NCBI GenBank assembly: GCA_027186245.1
Contig: CP114483.1
Coordinates: forward strand, 12,234,220 to 12,298,219
DNA length: 64,000 bases
Origin: Coriaria nepalensis
Taxonomy: Eukaryota > Streptophyta > Magnoliopsida > Cucurbitales > Coriariaceae
Reading direction: 5' to 3'
In this document: positions 24,541 to 37,839 of the stretch, in pieces
How the letters are laid out: every line of letters begins with the position of its first letter
Numbering within the stretch: the stretch's first letter is position 1
The notes under the pieces: model-generated
Told to the model about the DNA's origin: nothing
Seen by the model: only the letters and a program-made list of their open reading frames with translations
Database searches by the model: none
Position numbers and translations under genes: made by a program

Positions 24541-26640
24541 AAGAAAACTATGCATTTTTTTAGCCTTAAAGTCGTATTATTGCGTCTCTTTTGGTCATTA
24601 AATCATTCAAAATCACTTCGTACGAAATTCGCAGTTTAAACATGACTTTCGTGCATAACTTGCCGTTCATCGATTCCAGGCAACAACGCATTTGTTTAGC
24701 CTTAAAATCATGTCATTGAGTCTCTTGTAGTCATGAAATCATTCTAAATTAATCCGAACGAATTCTATTTTCGCCCTTCAAACATGATTTTCTTACATAA
24801 CTTGCAATTAATCTATTGAAGACAACACTGCATTCCTTTACCCTTAAAAACCATGTCATTCGGTCTTTTCATGTCATTAAATTGTTTGAAAGCACGTCGA
24901 ACCAATTCTATGTTTGCATTTAAAACACGACTTTCATGCATAACTTCCAAATGATCTATTGAAGAAAACTATGCATTTTTTTAGCCTTAAAGTCGTATTC
25001 TTGTGTCTCTTTTAGTCATTAAATCATTCAAAATCACTTCATACGAAATTCACACTTTACACATGACTTTCGTGCATAAATTGCCGTTGATCGATTCAAG
25101 GCAACAACGCATTTGTTTAGCCTAAAAATCATGTCATTGAGTCTCTTGTAGTCATGAAATCATTCTATTTAATCCGAACGAATTTTATTTTCGCCCTCCA
25201 AACATGATTTTCCTACATGACTTGCAATTAATCTATTGAAGACAACAATGCATTCCTTTAGCCTTAAAAACCATGTCATTCAGTCTTTTCATGTCATTAA
25301 ATTGTTTGAAAGCACGTCGAACCAATTCTATGTTTGCATTTAAAACACGACTTTCATGGATAACTTGCAAATGATCTATCGAAGAAAACTATGCATTTTC
25401 TTAGCCTTAAAGTCGTATTCTTGCGTCTCTTTTAGTCATTATATTATTCAAAATCACTTCATACGAAATTCGCACTTTAAACATGACTTTCGTGCATAAC
25501 TTGCCGTCGATCGATTCAAGGCAACAACGCAGTTGTTTGGCCTTAAAACGATGTCACTGAGTCTCTTGTAGTCATGAAATCATTTTTATTAATCCGAACG
25601 AATTCTATTTTCGCCCTTCAAACATGATTTTCTTACATAACTTGCAATTAATCTATTGAAGACAACAATGCATTCCTTTACCCTTAAAAACCATGTCATT
25701 CAGTCTTTTCATGTCATTAAATTGTTTGAAAGCACGTCGAACCAATTCTATGTTTGCATTTAAAACACGACTTTCATGCATAACTTGCAAATGATCTATC
25801 GAAGAAAACTATGCATTTTGTTAGCCTTAAAGTCGTATTCTTGCGTCTCTTTTAGTCATTAAATCATTCAAAATCACTTCATACGAAATTCGCACTTTAA
25901 ACATGACTTTCATGCATAAATTGCCGTTGATCGATTCAAGGCAACAACGCATTTCTTTAGCCTTAAAATCATGTCATTGAGTCTCTTGTAGTCATGAAAT
26001 CATTCTAAATTAATCCGAACGAATTCTATTTTTGCCCTTCAAACATGATTTTCTTCCATAACTTGGAATTAATCTATTGAAGACAACAATGCATTCCTTT
26101 AGCCTTAAAAACCACGTCATTCAGTCTTTTCATGTCATTAAATTGTTTGAAAGCACGTCGAACCAATTCTATGTTTGCATTTAAAACACGACTTTCATGC
26201 ATAACTTGCAAATGATCTATTGAAGAAAACTATGCATTTTTTTAGCCTTAAAGTCGTATTATTGCGTCTCTTTTGGTCATTAAATCATTCAAAATCACTT
26301 CGTACGAAATTCGCAGTTTAAACATGACTTTCGTGCATAACTTGCCGTTCATCGATTCCAGGCAACAACGCATTTGTTTAGCCTTAAAATCATGTCATTG
26401 AGTCTCTTGTAGTCATGAAATCATTCTAAATTAATCGGAACGAATTCTATTTTCGCCCTTCAAACATGATTTTCTTACATAACTTGCAATTAATCTATTG
26501 AAGACAACACTGCATTCCTTTAGCCTTAAAAAGCATGTCATTCAGTCTTTTCATGTCATTAAATTGTTTGAAAGCACGTCGAACCAATTCTATGTTTGCA
26601 TTTAAAACACGACTTTCATGCATAACTTGCAAATGATCTA
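24541..26640. repeat. Four-monomer spaced repeat carrying GATTCCAGGC
   Basis: The rare GATTCCAGGC variant of the C start appears at 24,672 and 26,353, 1681 bp apart (four monomers plus one base), in the same local setting (a B subunit of the GGTCATTAAATC, CGTACG type followed by the 421-bp C form). It recurs at 29,717 and 33,920. The stretch between also has pairs of CCTTAAAAACCA(C/T)GTC and CTATCGAAG variants (25,378, 25,797, 26,640), showing dense local reshuffling. Confidence 0.6.
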
Positions 26641-27299
26641 TCGAAGAAAACTATGCATTTTGTTAGCCTTAAAGTCGTATTCTTGCGTCTCTTTTAGTCA
26701 TTAAATCATTCAAAATCACTTCATACGAAATTCGCACTTTAAACATGACTTTCATGCATAAATTGCCGTTGATCGATTCAAGGCAACAACGCATTTCTTT
26801 AGCCTTAAAATCATGTCATTGAGTCTCTTGTAGTCATGAAATCATTCTAAATTAATCCGAAAGAATTCTATTTTTGCCCTTCAAACATGATTTTCTTCCA
26901 TAACTTGCAATTAATCTATTGAAGACAACAATGCATTCCTTTAGCCTTAAAAACCACGTCATTCAGTCTTTTCATGTCATTAAATTGTTTGAAAGCACAT
27001 CGAACCAATTCTATGTTTGCATTTAAAACACGACTTTCATGCATAACTTGCAAAAGATCTATTGAAGAAAACTATGCATTTTTTTAGCCTTAAAGTCGTA
27101 TTATTGCGTCTCTTTTGGTCATTAAATCATTCAAAATCACTTCGTACGAAATTCGCAGTTTAAACATAACTTTCGTGCATAACTTGCCGTTTATCGATTC
27201 AAGGCAACAATGCATTTGTTTAGCCTTAAAATCATGTCATTGAGTCGCTTGTAGTCATGAAATCATTTTAATTAATCTGAACGAATTCTATTTTCGCCC

Positions 27300-30200
27300 T
27301 TCGAACATGATTTTCTTACATAACTTGCAATTAATCTATTGAAGACAACACTGCATTCCTTTAGCCTTAAAAAGCATGTCATTCAGTCTTTTCATGTCAT
27401 TAAATTGTTTGAAAGCACGTCGAACCAATTCTATGTTTGCATTTAAAACACGACTTTCATGCATAACTTGCAAATGATCTACTGAAGAAAACTATGCATT
27501 TTTTTAGACTTAAAGTCGTATTATTGCGTCTCTTTAAGTCATTAAATCATTCAAAATCATTTCGTACGAAATTCGCAGTTTAAACGTGACTTTCGTGCAT
27601 AACTTGCCGTTGATCGATTCAAGGCTACAACGCATTTGTTTAGCCTTAAAATCATGTCATTGAGTCTCTTGTAGTCATGAAATCATTTTAATTAATCCGA
27701 ACGAATTCTATTTTCGCCCTTCAAACATGATTTTCTTACATAACTTGCAATTAATCTATTGAAGACAACAATGCATTCCTTTAGCCTTAAAAGCATGTCA
27801 TTCAGTCTTTTCATGTCATTGAATTGTTTGAAAGCACGTCGAACCAATTCTACGTTTGCATTTAAAACACGACTTTCATGCATTACTTGCAAATGATCTA
27901 CTGAAGAAAACTATGCATTTTTTTAGACTTAAAGTCGTATTATTGCGTCTCTTTTGGTCATTAAATCATTCAAAATCACTTCGTACGAAATTCGCAGTTT
28001 AAACATGACTTTCGTGCATTACTTGCCGTTGATCGAGTCAAGGCAACAACGCATTTCTTTAGCCTTAAAATCATGTCATTGAGTCTCTTGTAGTCATGAA
28101 ATCATTTTAATTAATCCGAACGAATTCTATTTTCGCCCTTCAAACATGATTTTCTTACATAACTTGCAATTAATCTATTGAAGACAACAATGCATTCCTT
28201 TAGCCTTAAAAAGCATGTCATTCAGTCTTTTCATGTCATTAAATTGTTTGAAAGCACGTCGAACCAATTCTACGTTTGCATTTAAAACACGACTTTCATG
28301 CATTAATTGCAAATGATCTACTGAAGAAAACTATGCATTTTTTTAGCCTTAAAGTCGTATTATTGCGTCTCTTTTGGTCATTAAATCATTCAAAATCACT
28401 TCGTACGAAATTCGCAGTTTAAACATGACATTCGTGCATAACTTGCCATTGATCGATTCAAGGCAACAATGCATTTGTTTAGCCTTAAAATCATGTCATT
28501 GAGTCTCTTGTAGTCATGAAATCATTCTAAATTAATCCGAACGAATTCTATTTTCGCCCTTCGAACATGATTTTCTTACATAACTTGCAATTAATCTATT
28601 GAAGACAACACTGCATTCCGTTAGGCTTAAAAAGCATGTCATTCAGTCTTTTCATGTCATTAAATTGTTTGAAAGCACGTCGAACCAATTCTATGTTTGC
28701 ATTTAAAACACGACTTTCATGCATTACTTGCAAATGATCTACTGAAGAAAACTACGCATTTTTTTAGCCTTAAAGTCGTATTATTGCGTCTCTTTTAGTC
28801 AATAAATCATTCAAAATCACTTCGTACGAAATTCGTAGTTTAAACATGACTTTCGTGCATTACTTGCCGTTGATCGATTCAAGGCAACAACGCATTTGTT
28901 TAGCCTTAAAATCATGTCATTGAGTCTCTTGTAGTCATGAAATCATTTTAATTAATCCGAACGAATTCTATTTTCGCCCTTCAAACATGATTTTCTTACA
29001 TAACTTGCAATTAATCTATTGAAGACAACAATGCATTCCTTTAGCCTTAAAAAGCATGTCATTCAGTCTTTTCATGTCATTAAATTGTTTGAAAGCACGT
29101 CGAACCAATTCTACGTTTGCATTTAAAACACGACTTTCATGCATTAATTGCAAGTGATCTATTGAAGAAAACTATGCATTTTTTTAGCCTTAAAGTCGTA
29201 TTATTGTGTCTCTTTTGGTCATTAAATCATTCAAAATCACTTCGTACGAAATTCGCAGTTTAAACATGACTTTCGTGCATTACTTGCCGTTGATCGATTC
29301 AAGGCAACAACGCATTTGTTTAGCCTTAAAATCATGTCATTGAGTCTCTTGTAGTCATGAAATCATTCTAAATTAATCCGAACGAATTCTATTTTTGCCC
29401 TTCAAACATGATTTTCTTCCATAACTTGCAATTAATCTATTGAAGACAACAATGCATTCCTTTAGCCTTAAAAACCACGTCATTCAGTCTTTTCATGTCA
29501 TTAAATTGTTTGAAAGCACGTCGAACCAATTCTATGTTTGCATTTAAAACACGACTTTCATGCATAACTTGCAAAAGATCTATTGAAGAAAACTATGCAT
29601 TTTTTTAGCCTTAAAGTCGTATTATTGCGTCTCTTTTGGTCATTAAATCATTCAAAATCACTTCGTACGAAATTCGCAGTTTAAACATGACTTTCGTGCA
29701 TAACTTGCCGTTCATCGATTCCAGGCAACAACGCATTTGTTTAGCCTTAAAATCATGTCATTGAGTCTCTTGTAGTCATGAAATCATTCTAAATTAATCG
29801 GAACGAATTCTATTTTCGCCCTTCAAAAATGATTTTCTTACATAACCTGCAATTAATCTATTGAAGACAACACTGCATTCCTTTAGCCTTAAAAAGCATG
29901 TCATTCAGTCTTTTCATTTCATTAAATTGTTTGAAAGCACGTCGAACCAATTCTATGTTTGCATTTAAAACACGACTTTCATGCATAACTTGCAAATGAT
30001 CTATTGAAGAAAACTATGCATTTTTTTGGCCTTAAAGTCGTATTCTTGCGTCTCTTTTAGTCATTAAATCATTCAAAATCACTTCATACGAAATTCGCAC
30101 TTTAAAAATGACTTTCGTGCATAACTTGCCGTTGATCGATTCAAGGCAACAACGCATTTGTTTAGCCTTAAAATCATGTCATTGAGTGTCTTGTAGTCAT

Positions 30201-31935
30201 GAAATCATTCTAAATTAATCCGAACGAATTCTATTTTCGCCCTTCGAACATGATTTTCTTACATAACTTGCAATTAATCTATTGAAGACAACACTGCATT
30301 CCTTTAGCCTTAAAAAGCATGTCATTCAGTCTTTTCATGTCATTAAATTGTTTGAAAGCACGTCGAACCAATTCTATGTTTGCATTTAAAACACGACTTT
30401 CATGCATAACTTGCAAATGATCTACTGAAGAAAACTATGCATTTTTTTAGACTTAAAGTCGTATTATTGCGTCTCTTTAAGTCATTAAATCATTCAAAAT
30501 CATTTCGTACGAAATTCGCAGTTTAAACGTGACTTTCGTGCATAACTTGCCGTTGATCGATTCAAGGCTACAACGCATTTGTTTAGCCTTAAAATCATGT
30601 CATTGAGTCTCTTGTAGTCATGAAATCATTTTAATTAATCCGAACGAATTCTATTTTCGCCCTTCAAACATGATTTTCTTACATACCTTGCAATTAATCT
30701 ATTGAAGACAACAATGCATTCCTTTAGCCTTAAAAGCATGTCATTCAGTCTTTTCATGTCATTGAATTGTTTGAAAGCACGTCGAACCAATTCTACCTTT
30801 GCATTTAAAACACGACTTTCATGCATTACTTGCAAATGATCTACTGAAGAAAACTATGCATTTTTTTAGACTTAAAGTCGTATTATTGCGTCTCTTTTGG
30901 TCATTAAATCATTCAAAATCACTTCGTACGAAATTCGCAGTTTAAACATGACTTTCGTGCATTACTTGCCGTTGATCGAGTCAAGGCAACAACGCATTTC
31001 TTTAGCCTTAAAATCATGTCATTGAGTCTCTTGTAGTCATGAAATCATTTTAATTAATCCGAACGAATTCTATTTTCGCCCTTCAAACATGATTTTCTTA
31101 CATAACTTGCAATTAATCTATTGAAGACAACAATGCATTCCTTTAGCCTTAAAAAGCATGTCATTCAGTCTTTTCATGTCATTAAATTGTTTGAAAGCAC
31201 ATCGAACCAATTCTACGTTTGCATTTAAAACACGACTTTCATGCATTAATTGCAAATGATCTACTGAAGAAAACTATGCATTTTTTTAGCCTTAAAGTCG
31301 TATTATTGCGTCTCTTTTGGTCATTAAATCATTCAAAATCACTTCGTACGAAATTCGCAGTTTAAACATGACATTCGTGCATAACTTGCCATTGATCGAT
31401 TCAAGGCAACAATGCATTTGTTTAGCCTTAAAATCATGTCATTGAGTCTCTTGTAGTCATGAAATCATTCTAAATTAATCCGAATGAATTCTATTTTCGC
31501 CCTTCGAACATGATTTTCTTACATAACTTGCAATTAATCTATTGAAGACAACACTGCATTCCGTTAGGCTTAAAAAGCATGTCATTCAGTCTTTTCATGT
31601 CATTAAATTGTTTGAAAGCACGTCGAACCAATTCTATGTTTGCATTTAAAACACGACTTTCATGCATTACTTGCAAATGATCTACTGAAGAAAACTACGC
31701 ATTTTTTTAGCCTTAAAGTCGTATTATTGCGTCTCTTTTAGTCAATAAATCATTCAAAATCACTTCGTACGAAATTCGTAGTTTAAACATGACTTTCGTG
31801 CATTACTTGCCGTTGATCGATTCAAGGCAACAACGCATTTGTTTAGCCTTAAAATCATGTCATTGAGTCTCTTGTAGTCATGAAATCATTTTAATTAATC
31901 CGAACGAATTCTATTTTCGCCCTTCAAACATGATT
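27300..31935. repeat. Seven-monomer duplication, 2943-bp offset
   Basis: About 27,300-28,990 matches about 30,243-31,935. Shared markers in order: TTCGAACATG, AATCATTTCGTACG, AAACGTGAC, GGCTACAACG, a one-base deletion giving CCTTAAAAGCATG (27,786 and 30,728), GATCGAGTCAAGG, CATTAATTGC, GACATTCGTGC, CCGTTAGGC, GTCAATAAATC and ATTCGTAG. The deletion keeps a minus-strand frame open for 66 codons in both copies. The match stops where the second copy reads CTATTCAAGAC. Confidence 0.85.
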
Positions 31936-34900
31936 TTCTTACATAACTTGCAATTAATCTATTCAAGACAACAATGCATTCCTTTAGCCTTAAAAAGCAT
32001 GTCATTCAGTCTTTTCATGTCATTAAATTGTTTGAAAGCACGTCGAACCAATTCTACGTTTGCATTTAAAACACTACTTTCATGCATAACTTGCAATGGA
32101 TCTGTTGAAGAAAACTATTCATTTTTTTTAGCCTTAAAGTCGTATTATTGCGTCTCTTTTGGTCATTAAATCATTCAAAATCACTTCGTACGAAATTCGC
32201 AGTTTAAACATGACTTTCGTGCATTACTTGCCGTTCATCGATTCAAGGCAACAACGCATTTGTTTAGCCTTAAAATCATGTCATTGAGTCTCTTGTAGTC
32301 ATGAAATCATTTTAATTAATCCGAACGAATTCTATTTTCGCCCTTCAAACATGATTTTCTTACATAACTTGCAATTAATCTATTCAAGACAACAATGCAT
32401 TCCTTTAGCCTTAAAAAGCATGTCATTCAGTCTTTTCATGTCATTAAATTGTTTGAAAGCACGTCGAACCAATTCTACGTTTGCATTTAAAACACTACTT
32501 TCATGCATAACTTGCAATGGATCTATTGAAGAAAACTATTCATTTTTTTAGCCTTAAAGTCGTATTATTGCGTCTCTTTTGGTCATTAAATCATTCAAAA
32601 TCACTTCGTACGAAATTCGCAGTTTAAACATGACTTTCGTGCATTACTTGCCGTTCATCGATTCAAGGCAACAACGCATTTGTTTAGCCTTAAAATCATG
32701 TCATTGAGTCTCATGTAGTCATGAAATCATTTTAATTAATCCGAACGAATTCTATTTTCGCCCTTCAAACATGATTTTCTTACATAACTTGCAATTAATC
32801 TATTGAAGACAACAATGCATTCCTTTAGCCTTAAAAAGCATGTCATTCAGTCTTTTCATGTCATTAAATTGTTTGAAAGCACGTCGAACCAATTCTACGT
32901 TTGCATTTAAAACACTACTTTCATGCATAACTTGCAATGGATCTATTGAAGAAAACTATTCATTTTTTTAGCCTTAAAGTCGTATTATTGTGTCTCTTTT
33001 GGTCATTAAATCATTCAAAATCACTTCGTACGAAATTCGCAGTTTAAACATGACTTTCGTGCATTACTTGCCGTTCATCGATTCAAGGCAACAACGCATT
33101 TGTTTAGCCTTAAAATCATGTCATTGAGTCTCTTGTAGTCATGAAATCATTTTAATTAATCCGAACGAATTCTATTTTCGCCCTTCAAACATGATTTTCT
33201 TACATAACTTGCAATTAATCTATTGAAGACAACAATGCATTCCTTTAGCCTTAAAAAGCATGTCATTCAGTCTTTTCCTGTCATTAAATTGTTTGAAAGC
33301 ACATCGAACCAATTATATGTCTGCATTTAAAACACTACTTTCATGCATAACTTGCAAATGATCTATTCAAGAAAACTATGCATTGTTTTAGCCTTAAAGT
33401 CGTATTATTGCATCTCTTTTGGTCATTAAATCATTCAAAATCACTTCGTACGAAATTCGCAGTTTAAACATGACTTTCGTGCATTACTTGCCGTTGATCG
33501 ATTCAAGGCAACAACGCATTTGTTTTGCCTTAAAATCATGTCATTGAGTCTCTTGTAGTCATGAAATCATTTTAATTAATCCGAACGAATTCTATTTTCG
33601 CCCTTCAAACATGATTTTCTTACATAACTTGCAATTAATCTATTGAAGACAACAATGCATTCCTTTATCCTTAAAAAACATGTCATTCAGTCTTTTCATG
33701 TCATTAAATTGTTTGAAAGCACATCGAACCAATTATATGTCTGCATTTAAAACATTACTTTCATGCATAACTTGCAAATGATCTATTGAAGAAAACTATG
33801 CATTTTTTTAGCCTTAAAGTTGTATTATTGCGTCTCTTTTGGTCATTAAATCATTCAAAATCACTTCGCACGAAATTCGCAGTTTAAACATGACTTTCGT
33901 GCATAACTTGCCGTTCATCGATTCCAGGCAACAACGCATTTGTTTAGCCTTAAAATCATGTCATTGAGTCTCTTGTAGTCATGAAATCATTCTAAATTAA
34001 TCGGAACGAATTCTATTTTCGCCCTTCAAACATGATTTTCTTACATAACTTGCAATTAATCTATTGAAGACAACACTGCATTCCTTTAGCCTTAAAAAGC
34101 ATGTCATTCAGTCTTTTCATGTCATTAAATTGTTTGAAAGCACGTCGAACCAATTCTATGTTTGCATTTAAAACACGACTTTCATGCATAGCTTGCAAAT
34201 GATCTATTGAAGAAAACTATGCATTTTTTTGGCCTTAAAGTCGTATTCTTGCGTCTCTTTTAGTCATTAAATCATTCAAAATCACTTCATACGAAATTCG
34301 CACTTTAAAAATGACTTTCGTGCATAACTTGCCGTTGATCGATTCAAGGCAACAACGCATTTGTTTAGCCTTAAAATCATGTCATTGAGTGTCTTGTAGT
34401 CATGAAATCATTCTAAATTAATCCGAACGAATTCTATTTTCGCCCTTCGAACATGATTTTCTTACATAACTTGCAATTAATCTATTGAAGACAACACTGC
34501 ATTCCTTTAGCCTTAAAAAGCATGTCATTCAGTCTTTTCATGTCATTAAATTGTTTGAAAGCACGTCGAAACAATTCTATGTTTGCATTTAAAACACGAC
34601 TTTCATGCATAACTTGCAAATGATCTACTGAAGAAAACTATGCATTTTTTTAGACTTAAAGTCGTATTATTGCGTCTCTTTAAGTCATTCAATCATTCAA
34701 AATCACTTCGTACGAAATTCGCAGTTTAAACGTGACTTTCGTGCATAACTTGCCGTTGATCGATTCAAGGCTACAACGCATTTGTTTAGCCTTAAAATCA
34801 TGTCATTGAGTCTCTTGTAGTCATGAAATCATTTTAATTAATCCGAACGAATTCTATTTTCGCCCTTCAAACATGATTTTCTTACATAACTTGCAATTAA

Positions 34901-35743
34901 TCTATTGAAGACAACAATGCATTCCTTTAGCCTTAAAAGCATGTCATTCAGTCTTTTCATGTCATTGAATTGTTTGAAAGCACGTCGAACCAATTCAACG
35001 TTTGCATTTAAAACACGACTTTCATGCATTACTTGCAAATGATCTACTGAAGAAAACTATGCATTTTTTTAGACTTAAAGTCGTATTATTGCGTCTCTTT
35101 TGGTCATTAAATCATTCAAAATCACTTCGTACGAAATTCGCAGTTTAAACATGACTTTCGTGCATTACTTGCCGTTGATCGAGTCAAGGCAACAACGCAT
35201 TTCTTTGGCCTTAAAATCATGTCATTGAGTCTCTTGTAGTCATGAAATCATTTTAATTAATCCGAACGAATTCTATTTTCGCCCTTCAAACATGATTTTC
35301 TTACATAACTTGCAATTAATCTATTGAAGACAACAATGCATTCCTTTAGCCTTAAAAAGCATGTCATTCAGTCTTTTCATGTCATTAAATTGTTTGAAAG
35401 CACGTCGAACCAATTCTACGTTTGCATTTAAAACACGACTTTCATGCATTAATTGCAAATGATCTACTGAAGAAAACTATGCATTTTTTTAGCCTTAAAG
35501 TCGTATTATTGCGTCTCTTTTGGTCATTAAATCATTCAAAATCACTTCGCACGAAATTCGCAGTTTAAACATGACATTCGTGCATAACTTGCCATTGATC
35601 GATTCAAGGCAACAATGCATTTGTTTAGCCTTAAAATCATGTCATTGAGTCTCTTGTAGTCATGAAATCATTCTAAATTAATCCGAACGAATTCTATTTT
35701 CGCCCTTCGAACATGATTTTCTTACATAACTTGCAATTAATCT
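29600..35743. repeat. Ten-monomer duplication, 4203-bp offset
   Basis: About 29,600-31,540 matches about 33,803-35,743. Shared markers: GATTCCAGGC (29,717 and 33,920), AATCGGAACG, TTTTTTTGGCC, GAGTGTCTTG, TTCGAACATG (30,244 and 34,447), AAACGTGAC, GGCTACAACG and the CCTTAAAAGCATG deletion. The third copy of this block therefore lies ten monomers from the second, while the first and second are seven apart. After 35,743 the later copy no longer follows the earlier one. Confidence 0.85.
31951..33211. repeat. Three homogenised consecutive monomers
   Basis: Monomers 31951-32371, 32372-32791 and 32792-33211 are nearly the same. All combine CAATTCTACG and CACTAC in A, CAATGGATC and CTATTCATTTT in B, and TTCATCGATTC in C. 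The first two also share CTATTCAAGAC. The first has one extra T in its T-tract and GGATCTGTTG. This looks like recent single-monomer amplification. Confidence 0.8.
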
Positions 35744-36830
35744 ATTGAAGACAACAATGCATTCCTTTAGCCTTAAAAAGCATGTCATTCAGTCTTTTCA
35801 TGTCATTAAATTGTTTGAAAGCACGTCGAACCAATTCTACGTTTGCATTTAAAACACTACTTTCATGCATAACTTGCAATGGATCTATTGAAGAAAACTA
35901 TTCATTTTTTTAGCCTTAAAGTCGTATTATTGCGTCTCTTTTGGTCATTAAATAATTCAAAATCACTTCGTACGAAATTCGCAGTTTAAACATGACTTTC
36001 GTGCATTACTTGCCGTTCATCGATTCAAGGCAACAACGCATTTGTTTAGCCTTAAAATCATGTCATTGAGTCTCTTGTAGTCATGAAATCATTTTAATTA
36101 ATCCGAACGAATTCTATTTTCGCCCTTCAAACATGATTTTCTAACATAACTTGCAATTAATCTATTGAAGACAACAATGCATTCCTTTAGCCTTAAAAAG
36201 CATGTCATTCAGTCTTTTCATGTCATTAAATTGTTTGAAAGCACATCGAACCAATTATATGTCTGCATTTAAAACACTACTTTCATGCATAACTTGCAAA
36301 TGATCTATTCAAGAAAACTATGCATTGTTTTAGCCTTAAAGTCGTATTATTGCATCTCTTTTGGTCATTAAATCATTCAAAATCACTTCGTACGAAATTC
36401 GCAGTTTAAACATGACTTTCGTGCATTACTTGCCGTTGATCGATTCAAGGCAACAACGCATTTGTTTTGCCTTAAAATCATGTCATTGAGTCTCTTGTAG
36501 TCATGAAATCATTTTAATTAATCCGAACGAATTCTATTTTCGCCCTTCAAACATGATTTTCTTACATAACTTGCAATTAATCTATTGAAGACAACAATGC
36601 ATTCCTTTGGCCTTAAAAAACATGTCATTCAGTCTTTTCATGTCATTAAATTGTTTAAAAGCACATCGAACCAATTATATGTCTGCATTTAAAACATTAC
36701 TTTCATGCATAACTTGCAAATGATCTATTGAAGAAAACTATGCATTTTTTTAGCCTTAAAGTCGTATTATTGCGTCTCTTTTGGTCATTAAATCGTTCAA
36801 AATCACTTCGTACGAAATTCGCAGTTTAAA
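32815..36830. repeat. Seven-monomer duplication, 2942-bp offset
   Basis: About 32,815-33,840 matches about 35,757-36,780. The series is a CAATGGATC monomer, then one with CTATTCAAG, GCATTGTTTTAG and GTTTTGCC, then one with CCTTAAAAAACATG and AACATTAC. The copies differ at single sites, for example TTTTCCTGTC near 33,284, TTTATCC near 33,665 against TTTGGCC near 36,607. The join at 35,743-35,757 is where the ten-monomer copy skips three monomers. Confidence 0.75.
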
Positions 36831-37839
36831 CATGACTTTCGTGCATTACTTGCCGTTCATCGATTCAAGGCAACAACGCATTTGTTTAGCCTTAAAATCA
36901 TGTCATTGAGTCTCTTGTAGTCATGAAATCATTTTAATTAATCCGAACGAATTCTATTTTCGCCCTTCAAACATGATTTTCTTACATAACTTGCAATTAA
37001 TCTATTGAAGACAACAATGCATACCTTTAGCCTTAAAAAGCATGTCATTCAGTCTTTTCATATCATTAAATTGTTTGAAAGCACATCGAACCAATTATAT
37101 GTCTGCATTTAAAACACTACTTTCATGCATAACTTGCAAATGATCTATTGAAGAAAACTATGCATTTTTTTAGCCTTAAAGTCGTATTATTGCGTCTCTT
37201 TTGGTCATTAAATCGTTCAAAATCACTTCGTACGAAATTCGCAGTTTAAACATGACTTTCGTGCATTACTTGCCGTTCATCGTTCAAGGCAACAACGCAT
37301 TTGTTTAGCCTTAAAATCATGTCATTGAGTCTCTTGTAGTCATGAAATCATTTTAATTAATCCGAACGAATTCTATTTTCGCCCTTCAAACATGATTTTC
37401 TTACATAACTTGCAATTAATCTATTGAAGACAACAATGCATACCTTTAGCCTTAAAAAGCATGTCATTCAGTCTTTTCATGTCATTAAATTGTTTGAAAG
37501 CACATCGAACCAATTATATGTCTGCATTTAAAACACTACTTTCATGCATAACTTGCAAATGATCTATTCAAGAAAACTATGCATTTTTTTAGCCTTAAAG
37601 TCGTATTATTGCGTCTCTTTTGGTCATTAAATCATTCAAAATCACTTCGCACGAAATTCGCAGTTTAAACATGACTTTCGTGCATAACTTGCCGTTGCTC
37701 GATTCAAGGCAACAACGCATTTGTTTAGCCTTAAAATCATGTCATTGAGTCTCTTGTAGTCATGAAATCATTTTAATTAATCCGAACGAATTCTATTTTC
37801 GCCCTTCAAACATGATTTTCTTACATAACTTGCAATTAA

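Larger units (their letters stand above)
17990..27300. repeat. Array domain 3: divergent subfamily
   Basis: B subunits here often read CATACGAAATTCGCACTTTAAAC with GCATAAATTGCC, and ATTCTTGCGTC in place of ATTATTGCGTC. A often has ACACTGCATTCC. C is mostly the 421-bp CATTCTAAATTAAT form, with CATTCTATTTAAT and CATTTTTATTAAT variants. Monomers vary more from each other than in the other domains, which suggests an older or less homogenised stretch. A block of domain-2 type is inserted at about 19.43-20.2 kb. Confidence 0.75.

Noticed and set aside
27692..35038. 66-codon minus-strand open frames at 27,692, 30,635 and 34,838
   Set aside because: All three exist because of the same one-base deletion (CCTTAAAAGC) copied with the duplicated block. 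They are good duplication markers but not credible genes. The 61-codon frame at 10,473-10,658 is of the same kind.
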